This document shows, piece after piece, positions 1-7,249 of a stretch of DNA of 49,982 nt; position 1 is the first letter of the stretch, and the number at the start of each line of letters is the position of its first letter. The translations under genes were made by a program, and so were the position numbers. The DNA lies in assembly GCA_016713535.1 (NCBI GenBank), contig JADJOY010000027.1, forward strand, positions 1 through 49,982. The letters run 5' to 3'. Source of the stretch: JADJOY01 sp016713535 [NCBI: Deltaproteobacteria bacterium]. Lineage in GTDB: Bacteria; JADJOY01. The notes beneath the pieces are model-generated. The model made no database searches. It saw only the letters and a program-made list of their open reading frames with translations, and was not told the DNA's origin.

Positions 1-631
1 GCAGCGCGTCCGCGATCGCGCCCGCGACGAGCTTCTCGACGACCTCGCCCGGATCGTCGCCGGCGATCGGCACGCTGACCTCGCCGCCCGCGACGTGAGC
101 CAGCACCCGATCGGGATGGACCTTCAGGCCGATGCGCCCCGGTCCGGCCGCCGCTTCGCCGTGGCCCGGCTCCACCAACACCGCGGGCCAGTCGTCCGGC
201 GCGGGCGAATCGGCGCGCTCGCCGCGCAACATCGCCACCAGCGTCCAGAGCCGCGCCGGGCTCGTGAAGTCCGGGTCATCACGGAACTCGGCCCACGGGC
301 GCGACGCGAGCGGCGCGGGAAGCTCGTCGAGGGCGCCGACCACGACCGGCACCAGCCGCCGCCGGCCCGCGACCGCTCCCGCGAGCAGCCGCTGCGCGAC
401 GCGAGCGCTCCACGGCTCGCGCAGCGCGGCCGGCGAGATCAGCAGCACCTCGCTCCACGAGCCGGAGCCGCGGGCGCGCGAGCGCGCCGCGGAGGAGGCG
501 CTCTCGGCCTGGGGACGCCACTCGTCGAGCGCCACCGCGACGCCGACCGCGAGCAGGCGCTCGGCCAGGCACACGGCCCGCTCTCGCTCCGCGGGCGGGT
601 GCGAGATCGAGACGTGCCAGGCGATCGGCAT
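1..631 (-). CDS. TIR-like domain protein (partial, runs off left edge)
   Basis: Reads leftward out of the window, so only about 210 N-terminal residues are visible. I chose the ATG at 631 (MPIAWHVSISHPP); a GTG nine codons upstream at 658 is possible. Residues 1-130 resemble a TIR fold: ISH at 9-11, LDEW at 35-38, a VLLISPAAL strand at 62-70 followed by PW, and RRLVPVVVG near 91. TIR modules either break down NAD+ or mediate assembly in signalling and defence proteins. The Glu expected just after the PW is not evident (SARVAQR instead), so NADase activity should not be assumed. The residues beyond 165 (GLKVHPDRV..VSVPIAGD) start a second region that I do not recognise. It is divergent from the lipase operon. 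Confidence 0.6.
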   Translation of the reverse strand, partial: MPIAWHVSISHPPAERERAVCLAERLLAVGVAVALDEWRPQAESASSAARSRARGSGSWSEVLLISPAALREPWSARVAQRLLAGAVAGRRRLVPVVVGALDELPAPLASRPWAEFRDDPDFTSPARLWTLVAMLRGERADSPAPDDWPAVLVEPGHGEAAAGPGRIGLKVHPDRVLAHVAGGEVSVPIAGDDPGEVVEKLVAGAIADAL

Positions 632-723
632 GAAGGTGTGGGTGCGAGGTCGGAGCACGCCGCCGATTGCGACGGCGAAAGGGCGCCACTAGCATAGCCG
701 GGCCGCCAGCGGTCACCGCCACC

Positions 724-1674
724 ATGCACAGCCGATCCACTCCGTGCGGCGCGCACACCCGCCACGCGCTCGCCGTCCTCGCCCTCGCGACGCTCGCGGC
801 GTGCGGCACCGATCCCGCCCACGATCCCGCGCTGCGCGCCGGCTTCACCGCCACCCGTTATCCCCTCGTGCTGACGCCGGGCTTCCTGGGCTTCGACACG
901 ATGCTCGACGCCATCGACTACTGGAACGGCATCCCCGAGGCCCTCGCCGCCGACGGCGCCGAGGTGTTCGTCACCCGCGTCAGCCAGGTGAACTCGAGCG
1001 AGGTGCGCGGCGAGCAGGTCCTCCGCCAGATCGAGGAGATCCTCGCGATCACCGGCGCCGAGAAGGTGAACCTGATCGGCCACAGCCAGGGGACCCTCGA
1101 CGCGCGCTACGTGCTCGGCGTGCGCCCCGAGGTGCTCGCGTCGGTGACGTCGGTGGCGGGACCGCACGTGGTCCCCGAGTTCGACGCCGTCACCCCCAAC
1201 CTGATCAGCGACGCCGGCTTCGCGCTGCTCACGGCGCTCGGCAACTTCATGAAGGCGCTCGAGGGGGGCACCGACCCCAACGACCCCGCCGCCGCGTCGG
1301 CGTTCCTGATCGGCGGTGGGCTGAGCGACTTCAACGCGCGCTTCCCGGCCGGCCTACCCTCGGAATGGTGCGGCGAGGGGCCCGCGAGCGAACGCGGCGT
1401 GGCACTCTACTCGTGGTCGGGGATCGGCCAGGGCACCGTCGCGAACGACCCGCTCGACTGGCTCTTCAAGAACACCGGGCCTTTCTTCGACGGCCCGAGC
1501 GACGGCCTCGTGCCGCGCTGCTCGTCCCACTTCGGGCGGGTGATCCGCGACGACTACGTCCACAACCACCTCGACGAGATCAACTGGACCTTCGGGCTCG
1601 TCCCCGAATACGAGACGCACCCGGTGGCGGTGTTCCGCAACCACGCGAACCGGCTCCGCACCCAGGGACTCTGA
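724..1674 (+). CDS. lipA: Secreted triacylglycerol lipase, family I
   Basis: Hydrolyses acylglycerols outside the inner membrane. The 316-residue protein starts with a lipoprotein-type signal (HALAVLALATLAACG, Cys near 27), so it may be lipid-anchored rather than freely secreted. The alpha/beta-hydrolase signature is clear: GHSQG nucleophile elbow with Ser121, acid Asp260 in SDGLVP, and His282 in NHLDEINW. The latter two match the family I.1/I.2 lipases of Pseudomonas and Burkholderia. ATG 724 is chosen because it gives a complete signal peptide. The stop codon overlaps the start of the foldase gene (TGATGA), the classical lipase-foldase arrangement in which the partner folds the enzyme in the periplasm. 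Confidence 0.88.
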   Translation: MHSRSTPCGAHTRHALAVLALATLAACGTDPAHDPALRAGFTATRYPLVLTPGFLGFDTMLDAIDYWNGIPEALAADGAEVFVTRVSQVNSSEVRGEQVLRQIEEILAITGAEKVNLIGHSQGTLDARYVLGVRPEVLASVTSVAGPHVVPEFDAVTPNLISDAGFALLTALGNFMKALEGGTDPNDPAAASAFLIGGGLSDFNARFPAGLPSEWCGEGPASERGVALYSWSGIGQGTVANDPLDWLFKNTGPFFDGPSDGLVPRCSSHFGRVIRDDYVHNHLDEINWTFGLVPEYETHPVAVFRNHANRLRTQGL

Positions 1675-2807
1675 TGAGCGACCGTGGTCGCGAGGAACCA
1701 CCCGTGCCCACCGGCCGGCTCACCCGCCTGGCGGTGATCGTCGCGGCGCTGGTGGTGCTCGCGGTCGGGCTCACCGCGCTGCCGCTCACGGTGATCCTCG
1801 GGCCGCCCGACTGGCGGACCGTAGACATCCCGCTCAAGTACTGGCCCCGCGAGCCGCGCCCGACGCCGGTCGCCGAGGAGGCGCCGCCGCCCGACCAGCC
1901 GCAGAGCGGCTTCGACGCGCGTCCCGCCGAGCCGGCGGCACCGCCCACCGCTCGCGACGCGGGCCAGACCGACGCGGCCCCGCCGCCCTCGCGCGCGCTC
2001 GAGGACACCACCGTCGACGGCGAGTTGGTCGCCGGCGCCGATGGCCACTTCCAGCCCACCGCCGCGGCGATCCGGCTGTTCCGCTACTTCATGACCGCCA
2101 ACGGCGAGTGGCGCCGCGACCGCGTACGCGCCGCGATCCAGGGCGAGATCGACGCGCGCTTGGCGCCGCCCGCGAGCACCGAGGCGCGCGCCTTCCTCGA
2201 GCAGTACTTCCGCTACCTCGACGCGAGCCGCAGCCTCGCGCCCGCCGGACTCCGAGCGCGCGACCTCGCCGGGCGGCTCGAGCAGGTCGGCGACCTGCAG
2301 CGGGCGATCTTCGGCGACGCGCTCGCCGACGAGCTCTTCGGGCCCGAGAACGACCAGGCCGCGGCGGCGCTCGAGCGGATCGTGAGCCGGCTCGCGCCCG
2401 AGCGCGCGCCGGGCGGTGGCGACCGGGGCGGCGAGCGGTTATCCGACGAGACCCGGGCGGCCCGCGAGCGCGCCACCGCGCCGTCCGACGGCGCGCGCAA
2501 GGTGGAGGAGCTGCGCGGCGCCGGCGCCGACCCCGCCGAGGTGCGCGCCGAGCGCGTGCGCCGCTACGGCGAGGAGGCGGCGGCGCGCCTCGAAGACGTC
2601 GACCACGAGCGCGCCGAGTGGGACGCGCGCCTCGGCGCCCATCGCGTCGCGCGCGACCGGATCCTCGCCGACGAGAGCCTCGACGCCGCGCAACGCGTCG
2701 ACGCCCTCGACCGACTTCGCGAGGAGCGCTTCTCCGCCGACGAGGCCCGCCGCGTCGCCGAGCTCGACCGCCTCGACGCCCTCTTCCCCACGATCCCGCC
2801 GCGCTGA
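1674..2807 (+). CDS. lifO: Lipase-specific foldase (lipase chaperone)
   Basis: Membrane-anchored steric chaperone that folds the lipase encoded immediately upstream. The start ATG at 1674 overlaps the lipase stop. The 377-residue protein has one N-terminal membrane segment (about residues 17-40), then a Pro/Ala-rich linker (about 55-110) and a long helical domain. The segment RLFRYFMTANGEW (near 130) corresponds to the family motif RxxFDYxLSAxGE, with Arg replacing the usual Asp-flanking residue. Downstream Glu/Arg/Ala-rich helices, including RAFLEQYFRYLDASR, match the curved helical arms that embrace the lipase. Gene order and size fit the family well. Confidence 0.85.
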   Translation: MSDRGREEPPVPTGRLTRLAVIVAALVVLAVGLTALPLTVILGPPDWRTVDIPLKYWPREPRPTPVAEEAPPPDQPQSGFDARPAEPAAPPTARDAGQTDAAPPPSRALEDTTVDGELVAGADGHFQPTAAAIRLFRYFMTANGEWRRDRVRAAIQGEIDARLAPPASTEARAFLEQYFRYLDASRSLAPAGLRARDLAGRLEQVGDLQRAIFGDALADELFGPENDQAAAALERIVSRLAPERAPGGGDRGGERLSDETRAARERATAPSDGARKVEELRGAGADPAEVRAERVRRYGEEAAARLEDVDHERAEWDARLGAHRVARDRILADESLDAAQRVDALDRLREERFSADEARRVAELDRLDALFPTIPPR

Positions 2808-2834
2808 ACGGCTCGGAGCGCCCGCCTCCCGGCC

Positions 2835-2853
2835 GGCCGCGCCTCGCGCGGCC
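2835..2853. terminator. GC hairpin between convergent genes
   Basis: Perfect 8-bp stem (GGCCGCGC / GCGCGGCC) with a 3-nt loop in the 53-bp gap between the foldase stop and the stop of the leftward TerB-like gene. There is no T-run on either side, so it may be a bidirectional structural end or a repeat remnant rather than a canonical intrinsic terminator. Confidence 0.4.
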
Positions 2854-2860
2854 GCCAGCG

Positions 2861-3445
2861 CTACTTCAGGCCGTCCGTGACCTGCCGCTGCGCGTCCTCG
2901 GCGAAGAAGGCCGCGAGACGGTCGAGGACCTCCTGTTCCTTCGAGTCGACCCGCGGGCCGAGGCCGAAGAACGTGCTCGAGGCCTCGGCGACCCGCCGCG
3001 AGAGCGCGATGATCGCGTCGCCCTTGGCGACGTCCCCCTTGAGGAAATCGCGCAGCACCAGCCGCAGCTCCTCGAGCAGCGTGCCGGACGGGCGCGTGTC
3101 GAGGAGTGACGCCATGAAGAGCCATGGGGCGCTGCCCGAGCCGAAGCCGCGGGCCTCGACCAGCTTCATCACCTCGGCGCGCTCGGAACGCGAGACCGAT
3201 CCGTCGGCCCACGCGACCATCGTGAGGGGCAGCAGGTCGAGGAGCGGGGCAGTCTCGGCAGTAATCCCGAGCGCCTGGAGGCGGTCGGCCAGCGAGACGT
3301 CGGAGAGCCCCGCGGCGCCGGCCAGCCGCTCCTTCTCCGCCAGCTCAGCGGCGCGGCGCTCCATCTCGTCGCGGACCTCGCGGCGGCGTATGGCCTCCTG
3401 CTCTGCGAAGTACTTCTCTTCGTTGTCGGTGGGGCTGAGCGGCAT
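2861..3445 (-). CDS. TerB-like cytoplasmic protein
   Basis: 194 residues without signal peptide. The N-terminus (residues 1-45) is a charged helix rich in Glu and Arg (EEKYFAEQEAIRRREVRDEM). The rest is all-alpha. LLPLTMVAWADGSVSRSER near 75-92 is the typical acidic loop of TerB/tellurite-resistance-like domains (VAxADGxVxxxE). A second helical half carries FLKGDVAKGDAIIALSRRVAEAS. TerB-type domains bind metal or act as stress-associated scaffolds; the precise function here is unknown. It is convergent with the foldase gene and has its own promoter region to the right. Confidence 0.7.
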   Translation of the reverse strand: MPLSPTDNEEKYFAEQEAIRRREVRDEMERRAAELAEKERLAGAAGLSDVSLADRLQALGITAETAPLLDLLPLTMVAWADGSVSRSERAEVMKLVEARGFGSGSAPWLFMASLLDTRPSGTLLEELRLVLRDFLKGDVAKGDAIIALSRRVAEASSTFFGLGPRVDSKEQEVLDRLAAFFAEDAQRQVTDGLK

Positions 3446-3488
3446 CGGTCACCTCGGATCTCCGAAGGTAACGACGACCGAGCACAAC

Positions 3489-3539
3489 AGCCAGGAGCCT
3501 GTTGCGCGTCGCGCTTCGCGCCGCGCCAGGCTCCTGGCT
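3489..3539. repeat. Long perfect inverted repeat (13-bp arms)
   Basis: AGCCAGGAGCCTG at 3489-3501 is exactly mirrored by CAGGCTCCTGGCT at 3527-3539, around a GC-rich 25-nt interior that can itself pair (GCGCG runs). It lies between the start of the TerB-like gene and the stop of the next leftward gene. It could terminate transcription from the right or be a solo mobile repeat. No T-run is seen. Confidence 0.6.
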
Positions 3540-3550
3540 TCACGCCGGGT

Positions 3551-3578
3551 TCGGAGGGCCCGCCTCCCGGCGGGCCGC
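3551..3578. repeat. REP-like element, type 2 (GGCCCGCC hairpin)
   Basis: GGAGG followed by a GCCCGCC/GGCGGGC hairpin and CGCG. The same short element recurs, with compensating stem changes, near 5097, 12839, 13151, 15241, 15671, 15791 and 49411. Here it abuts the 3' end of the secreted-protein gene. Confidence 0.6.
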
Positions 3579-3586
3579 GTCTCGGC

Positions 3587-4909
3587 TCACACGGCCGGAC
3601 GCCGGCGGCGCAACGCGCGAAGCACGCCGATCATCGCGACTGGCGCGATCCACGGCCACGCCATGCTCGCGTCGCGGGCGTCGGTACCCGGCACGATCGT
3701 GCACGCGGGGTTGGTCGGGAAGAGATCGCACGCGTCGCCGCGCGCGTCGCCGTCGGCGTTGGCCTGGGTCGGGTTGGCGACGGTGGGGCAGTTGTCGACC
3801 GAGTCGAGGACACCATCGCCGTCCTGATCGGGCGCGCCGACGCGGCAGATGAGGTCGCCCGCCGAGAAGTAGAGGTCCGTGCCGAAGCTGCCGCCGCGGC
3901 CGAAGGCCAGGCCGCCGAGGGTCTCCGGCGAGACCGACGCATCCGCCGCCGGTACGGTCGCGATGAGCTGCGCCACGCCGAACGGGTTCACGCGATGGAT
4001 CCGGGTCTCGTAGCCGACGGTGCTGGTGTCCGTGGTGACCGAGAGCACGTAGAGGTCGTTCCCGAAGCCGACCACCCCTCCGCCGAACGCCGTGTCGCCG
4101 TAGAGGTTGGCCTCGGTACCGCTCGGCGGGAAGGTCGGCGGCAGCGTGGTGGTGAAGATCGACCCGCTCCAGTAGGCCGACGACTTCGCCAGGCCATCGT
4201 CGAACGACGAGTAGATCGTGTCCGGGAAGCCGCTGCCCGCCGGGCTCGCCGCGTGGTTCGGCAGCGCGAACGAGCCGATCTGGCCGGCCTGCACGCCGAA
4301 GCGGCCGAGGAAGTTCCCGGCGACGTCGAGGTCGGTCACGTCGAGGGCCGCGCACAGCCAGCCGCACATGAAGATGCTCACGGCGGACATCGTGTTGCCG
4401 CTCGGTCCGGTGCGCAGCTCGACGAGCTTGTAGTAGGCGCCGTCCTCGGAGGGGAAGCTGGGCATCTTGAAGACGCTCGCAACGCCGCTCAGGGTCTGCG
4501 TGTAGATCCCGCTACCGACCGAGCCCGAGACCCCGGCCGAGATGAACATCGCGTTGGGCAGCGTCCCGCCCTCCGCGACCGTGACGCCGTAGCCGTCGGG
4601 CGGGATGAGCGGGTCGAGGGGGAACGGTGCGATGGCGCCCCCCGACGTCACCTTGAGCACCGCGGGCGGCCCGTTCGGGTTGGCGATGTACATCCCCTCG
4701 CCCCACCGCGAGGCGGGATTGGTGAACGTGATCTGGTTGGTGGTGAGGCCGGCGCCGAGCGTGCTGATCGTGTAGCCGGGCGCGACCGTCGACCCGGCGG
4801 TGCAGGTCGCGGGTCCCGCGTGAGCCGCGGTTTCCAGCGACAACGTGGCGGCGAAGGTCATCGCCCAGGCGACACATCGTGAACCGCGGCTCGATCGCGA
4901 GCGTGTCAT
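3587..4909 (-). CDS. Secreted protein with thrombospondin type-3 repeat and C-terminal anchor
   Basis: 440 residues from the ATG at 4909, preceded by AGGAG seven bases upstream. A signal peptide (CVAWAMTFAATLSLETAAHA) ends near residue 30. The bulk is a beta-rich, propeller-like region full of Gly, Thr and Asn (for example GGGVVGFGNDLYVLS) with no recognised catalytic motif. Near residue 365 the calcium-binding thrombospondin type-3 pattern DQDGDGVLDSVDNCP..ANADGDARGDACD appears. The extreme C-terminus is a hydrophobic segment followed by RRRR, the tripartite shape of MYXO-CTERM/PEP-CTERM-type sorting tails. It is therefore probably exported and surface-attached. A related tail occurs on the protein encoded at 13563-14687. 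Confidence 0.75.
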   Translation of the reverse strand: MTRSRSSRGSRCVAWAMTFAATLSLETAAHAGPATCTAGSTVAPGYTISTLGAGLTTNQITFTNPASRWGEGMYIANPNGPPAVLKVTSGGAIAPFPLDPLIPPDGYGVTVAEGGTLPNAMFISAGVSGSVGSGIYTQTLSGVASVFKMPSFPSEDGAYYKLVELRTGPSGNTMSAVSIFMCGWLCAALDVTDLDVAGNFLGRFGVQAGQIGSFALPNHAASPAGSGFPDTIYSSFDDGLAKSSAYWSGSIFTTTLPPTFPPSGTEANLYGDTAFGGGVVGFGNDLYVLSVTTDTSTVGYETRIHRVNPFGVAQLIATVPAADASVSPETLGGLAFGRGGSFGTDLYFSAGDLICRVGAPDQDGDGVLDSVDNCPTVANPTQANADGDARGDACDLFPTNPACTIVPGTDARDASMAWPWIAPVAMIGVLRALRRRRPAV

Positions 4910-5096
4910 CGAACACTCCTGTACTGCGGTTGTGGTGGGCATGTCGCCGGAGCGCGACACCGGTCGAGCGACGGTAGCATCCGGCGAAAACCCGGCGCAA
5001 CGGACCGGGCTTCTCCCGATGCGGAGGGGCGCACGTCGCGCGACCCCGGCGGCCGACGGAGCGGCCGCGCTCCAGCCGATCGTTCGCGAGCGCCTC

Positions 5097-5122
5097 GGAG
5101 GGCCCGCCTCCGGGCGGGCCGG
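5097..5122. repeat. REP-like element, type 2
   Basis: GGAGGGCCCGCCTCC followed by GGGCGGGCC, a near-perfect hairpin. It lies in the divergent intergenic region upstream of the XRE gene and before its operator. Confidence 0.6.
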
Positions 5123-5215
5123 GCGTCCCGTATGCCCCAAGACCGCCCCAGGGGCACTTCGGGGCCATTTTTCGCGTTCCAGCGCGCCATCTTCCCGGCC
5201 GATCCGCGCGAAATA

Positions 5216-5297
5216 CTGGCGGATTGTGGCAATTTTTACTGGCAGATTGTGGCGATTCCTGCCACAATTTGTGGCAATTCCTGCTGGCAACTTGTGG
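5216..5297 (+). promoter_or_regulatory. Probable operator of the XRE gene (TTGTGGC repeats)
   Basis: An A/T-rich island just before the XRE start. ATTGTGGC occurs at 5223-5230 and 5246-5253; its exact reverse complement GCCACAAT is at 5261-5268, giving an 8-bp inverted repeat with a 7-bp spacer. TTGTGGC recurs at 5269-5275 and TTGTGG at 5292-5297. ACTGGCRGATTGTGGC is directly repeated (5215 and 5239). Such repeated half-sites beside a gene for an XRE regulator suggest autoregulation. The final half-site is only about 23 bp from the ATG. Confidence 0.6.
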
Positions 5298-5320
5298 TAC
5301 TCGCGAAAGGACCCACCGCC

Positions 5321-5956
5321 ATGCCCACCCGCGCCACCCCCTTCGGCAAGCTGCTGCGCACCGAGCGCAGGGCCGCGCACCTGAGCCAGACCGAGCTGGC
5401 CAAGGCGCTCGGCCTTTCGGACGCCTACATCGGCGAGGTCGAGCGCGGGAACCGCGCCCCGCTCCCCACCGAGTATTGGCCCGCGCTGACCAAGGCGATC
5501 CCGCGCCTCACGATCGCCGCCCTCGAGCGGGCCGCGGCGCAGAGCCGCCCGCTCGAGATCGACCTCGCCAAGAGCGAGCCCGACGTGGTCGAGATCGCGC
5601 TCGCGCTGGCGCTGCGCATCCGCGCCCGCGACCTGCGCCCCGACGAGCGCACGGCGCTCCTCGAGCTCACCCAGAAGCGCCGCGCCAACGTTCGCGCTCA
5701 CGGGCGCGTCGTCGACGGCCAGGGCCAGCCGATCCCCGGCCGTGCCTTCGTGTACCGCGCCGGCGCGGCGCGTGGCTGGACGGCGCTGCTCGGCGCGCGC
5801 GCCCACGCGGGGCGCATCCTCGGCCCGCTCGACGGCCACGCCGCGGCGCTCGCGCTCGCCAAGCCGATCGACCTGCTCACCGCGAAGGACCCGCGCGGTG
5901 CGGGCTCTTCGACGTCCCCGGCGGCCTCGAGCCCGGCGTCTACGCCCTCGACGTGA
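5321..5956 (+). CDS. XRE-family regulator, N-terminal part of a frameshifted fusion
   Basis: From ATG 5321 the protein opens with a helix-turn-helix (FGKLLRTERRAAHLSQTELAKALGLSDAYIGEVERGNR, written here in two halves: FGKLLRTERRAAHLSQ and TELAKALGLSDAYIGEVERG). A helical linker follows to about residue 125, then GRVVDGQGQPIPGRAFVYR, typical of carboxypeptidase-regulatory-like beta-sandwiches. The frame stops at 5956, but the homologous reading continues in another frame from about 5900 (GLFDVPGGLEPGVYALDVKA), so one base seems missing around 5897-5904. There is no stop or start between the HTH and the beta domain. The gene either encodes an unusual DNA-binding/secreted-like fusion or two genes merged by further errors. 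The palindromic operator upstream suggests autoregulation. Confidence 0.65.
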   Translation: MPTRATPFGKLLRTERRAAHLSQTELAKALGLSDAYIGEVERGNRAPLPTEYWPALTKAIPRLTIAALERAAAQSRPLEIDLAKSEPDVVEIALALALRIRARDLRPDERTALLELTQKRRANVRAHGRVVDGQGQPIPGRAFVYRAGAARGWTALLGARAHAGRILGPLDGHAAALALAKPIDLLTAKDPRGAGSSTSPAASSPASTPST

Positions 5957-7067
5957 AGGCCGCCGACGGCCGCGAGCTGTGGGCGTGGCCCTTCACCGTG
6001 ACCGACGGCTCCGCGGCGCAGGACGTGCGCGCCACCGTCCCCTCGGGGCTCGCCGCCGTCGAGCCGCCCGCGCCCGACGCCGATCCCGCCACGCCGCCGC
6101 CCCGTCCCGGCGGCGACATCCCGCTCCCCGCCCACGCACCGCCCGTCCCACTGCTCGCCAAGCAGTTCACGCGCGGCACCTTCACCGCGGCCTTCTCGTA
6201 TTACGGCCTGGGCGGCGCGCCCCTCGACCGCATCGAGCGCGATCTCACGCGCATCCGCGCCGCCGGCTTCGGCAACGTGCGGGTGTGGGTCGACTGGGAG
6301 CGGCCGTCGCCAGCGTCGCGGATCGTCGATCGCAAGGGCCACCTCATCGCCGCGCAGGCCGAGAAGCTCGAGCACGCGCTCGAGCTCGGCGCCGCCCTCG
6401 GCCTCTCGTTCGACCTCACCCTCGAGACCGCCCACTACGACGCGGTCAAGAAGAGCGCCGAGGCCTACGACATCGCCGCCCACAAGAACGCGGTGCGGAA
6501 CGTGCTCACGCGCTGGGGCCAGCACCCCGCCCTTCGCATCGTCGACGTCGACAACGAAGCCGAGGTGCGCGGCGCCGGCGGCCACGGCTCGCCCGACACC
6601 GGCCACACCTCACCCGGCCGCTTCGCCGAGCTCATGATCGTCGCCCGCGGGATCGCGCGCACCTGCCTCGTCGGCGCCTCGTGCTCCGCCTCGATCGAAG
6701 GCCTGCCCAAGGACTACCAGCTGCTGTTCCGCGACACCAAGGGCGAGATCCTGCTGCCCCACTTTCCGCGCGTGCGCGGCTGGGGCGCCGCCGAAGGACC
6801 GAACGCGAAGACCCTCGCCGCCGCCATCCCCGGCATCCCCATCTACCACCAGGAGCCGGCGCGGAACGGCCACTCGACGTCGCCGTCGGAAGGCTGGCCG
6901 CTCGACGAGTTCGAGGCGAGCTTCCGATCGAGCAAGGCCGCCGGCTCGCTCGGCTGCTGCTTCCCCACACCGGCGCCGCCTTCGACCTGACCGTCAAAGA
7001 CGCCTGGGACCAGCTCGACGACACCGAGCGCCAAGTCGTCGCCCACGTCGCCGAGTGGGTCCGCTGA
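5900..7067 (+). pseudogene. Carboxypeptidase-regulatory-like plus glycosidase-like TIM-barrel region, two frameshifts
   Basis: Continuation of the XRE gene in a second frame. It finishes the beta-sandwich (GVYALDVKAADGRELWAWPF), crosses a Pro-rich linker, and enters a barrel resembling GH5/cellulase-like proteins: FTAAFSYYGLGGAP, FGNVRVWVDWE, LSFDLTLETAHYD. DVDNEAEVRG sits where an acid/base Glu is expected and IPIYHQEPARN where the nucleophile Glu would be. Near 6955 the frame breaks again, and the C-terminus (LLPHTGAAFDLTVKDAWDQL..VAEWVR) lies in the third frame, stopping at 7067. Both breaks behave as one missing base each. No signal peptide is present. Function unproven: the catalytic assignments rest on motif position only. 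Confidence 0.55.
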
Positions 7068-7111
7068 GCGGCGTACAGGGAACGACGCACGCGCCGACGC
7101 TCACGCCCGCC

Positions 7112-7146
7112 CGTATCGCCGGTCGCGCGGCGCGCGACCCTCCGAG
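7112..7146. repeat. REP-like element, type 1
   Basis: Head CGTATCGCCGG, hairpin core GTCGCGCG-G-CGCGCGAC, tail CCTCCGAG. It is the same element found twice in every unit of the 37.6-39.3 kb array, here as a single copy after the stop codon at 7067. Confidence 0.7.
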
Positions 7147-7160
7147 ACACCCGCGCTCCC

Positions 7161-7189
7161 GCCCCGGGCTTGGTCGAGGTCGGGGCTTT
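7161..7189 (+). terminator. Weak intrinsic terminator-like hairpin
   Basis: GCCCCG (7161-7166) pairs with CGGGGC (7181-7186) and is followed by TTTG. It lies between the broken glycosidase-like gene and the next rightward gene. The U-tract is short, so termination is only plausible. Confidence 0.35.
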
Positions 7190-7249
7190 GAGTCACACTC
7201 GGCCCGGCCGGCGCGGCGTCCACATCCTCGCCGGTCCCGGGTGCGCTCG

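Noticed and set aside
7161-7215. tRNA-like segment (GGTCGAGGTCGGGGC..)
   Set aside because: No cloverleaf, anticodon arm or CCA-compatible acceptor could be drawn; only a short hairpin remains.
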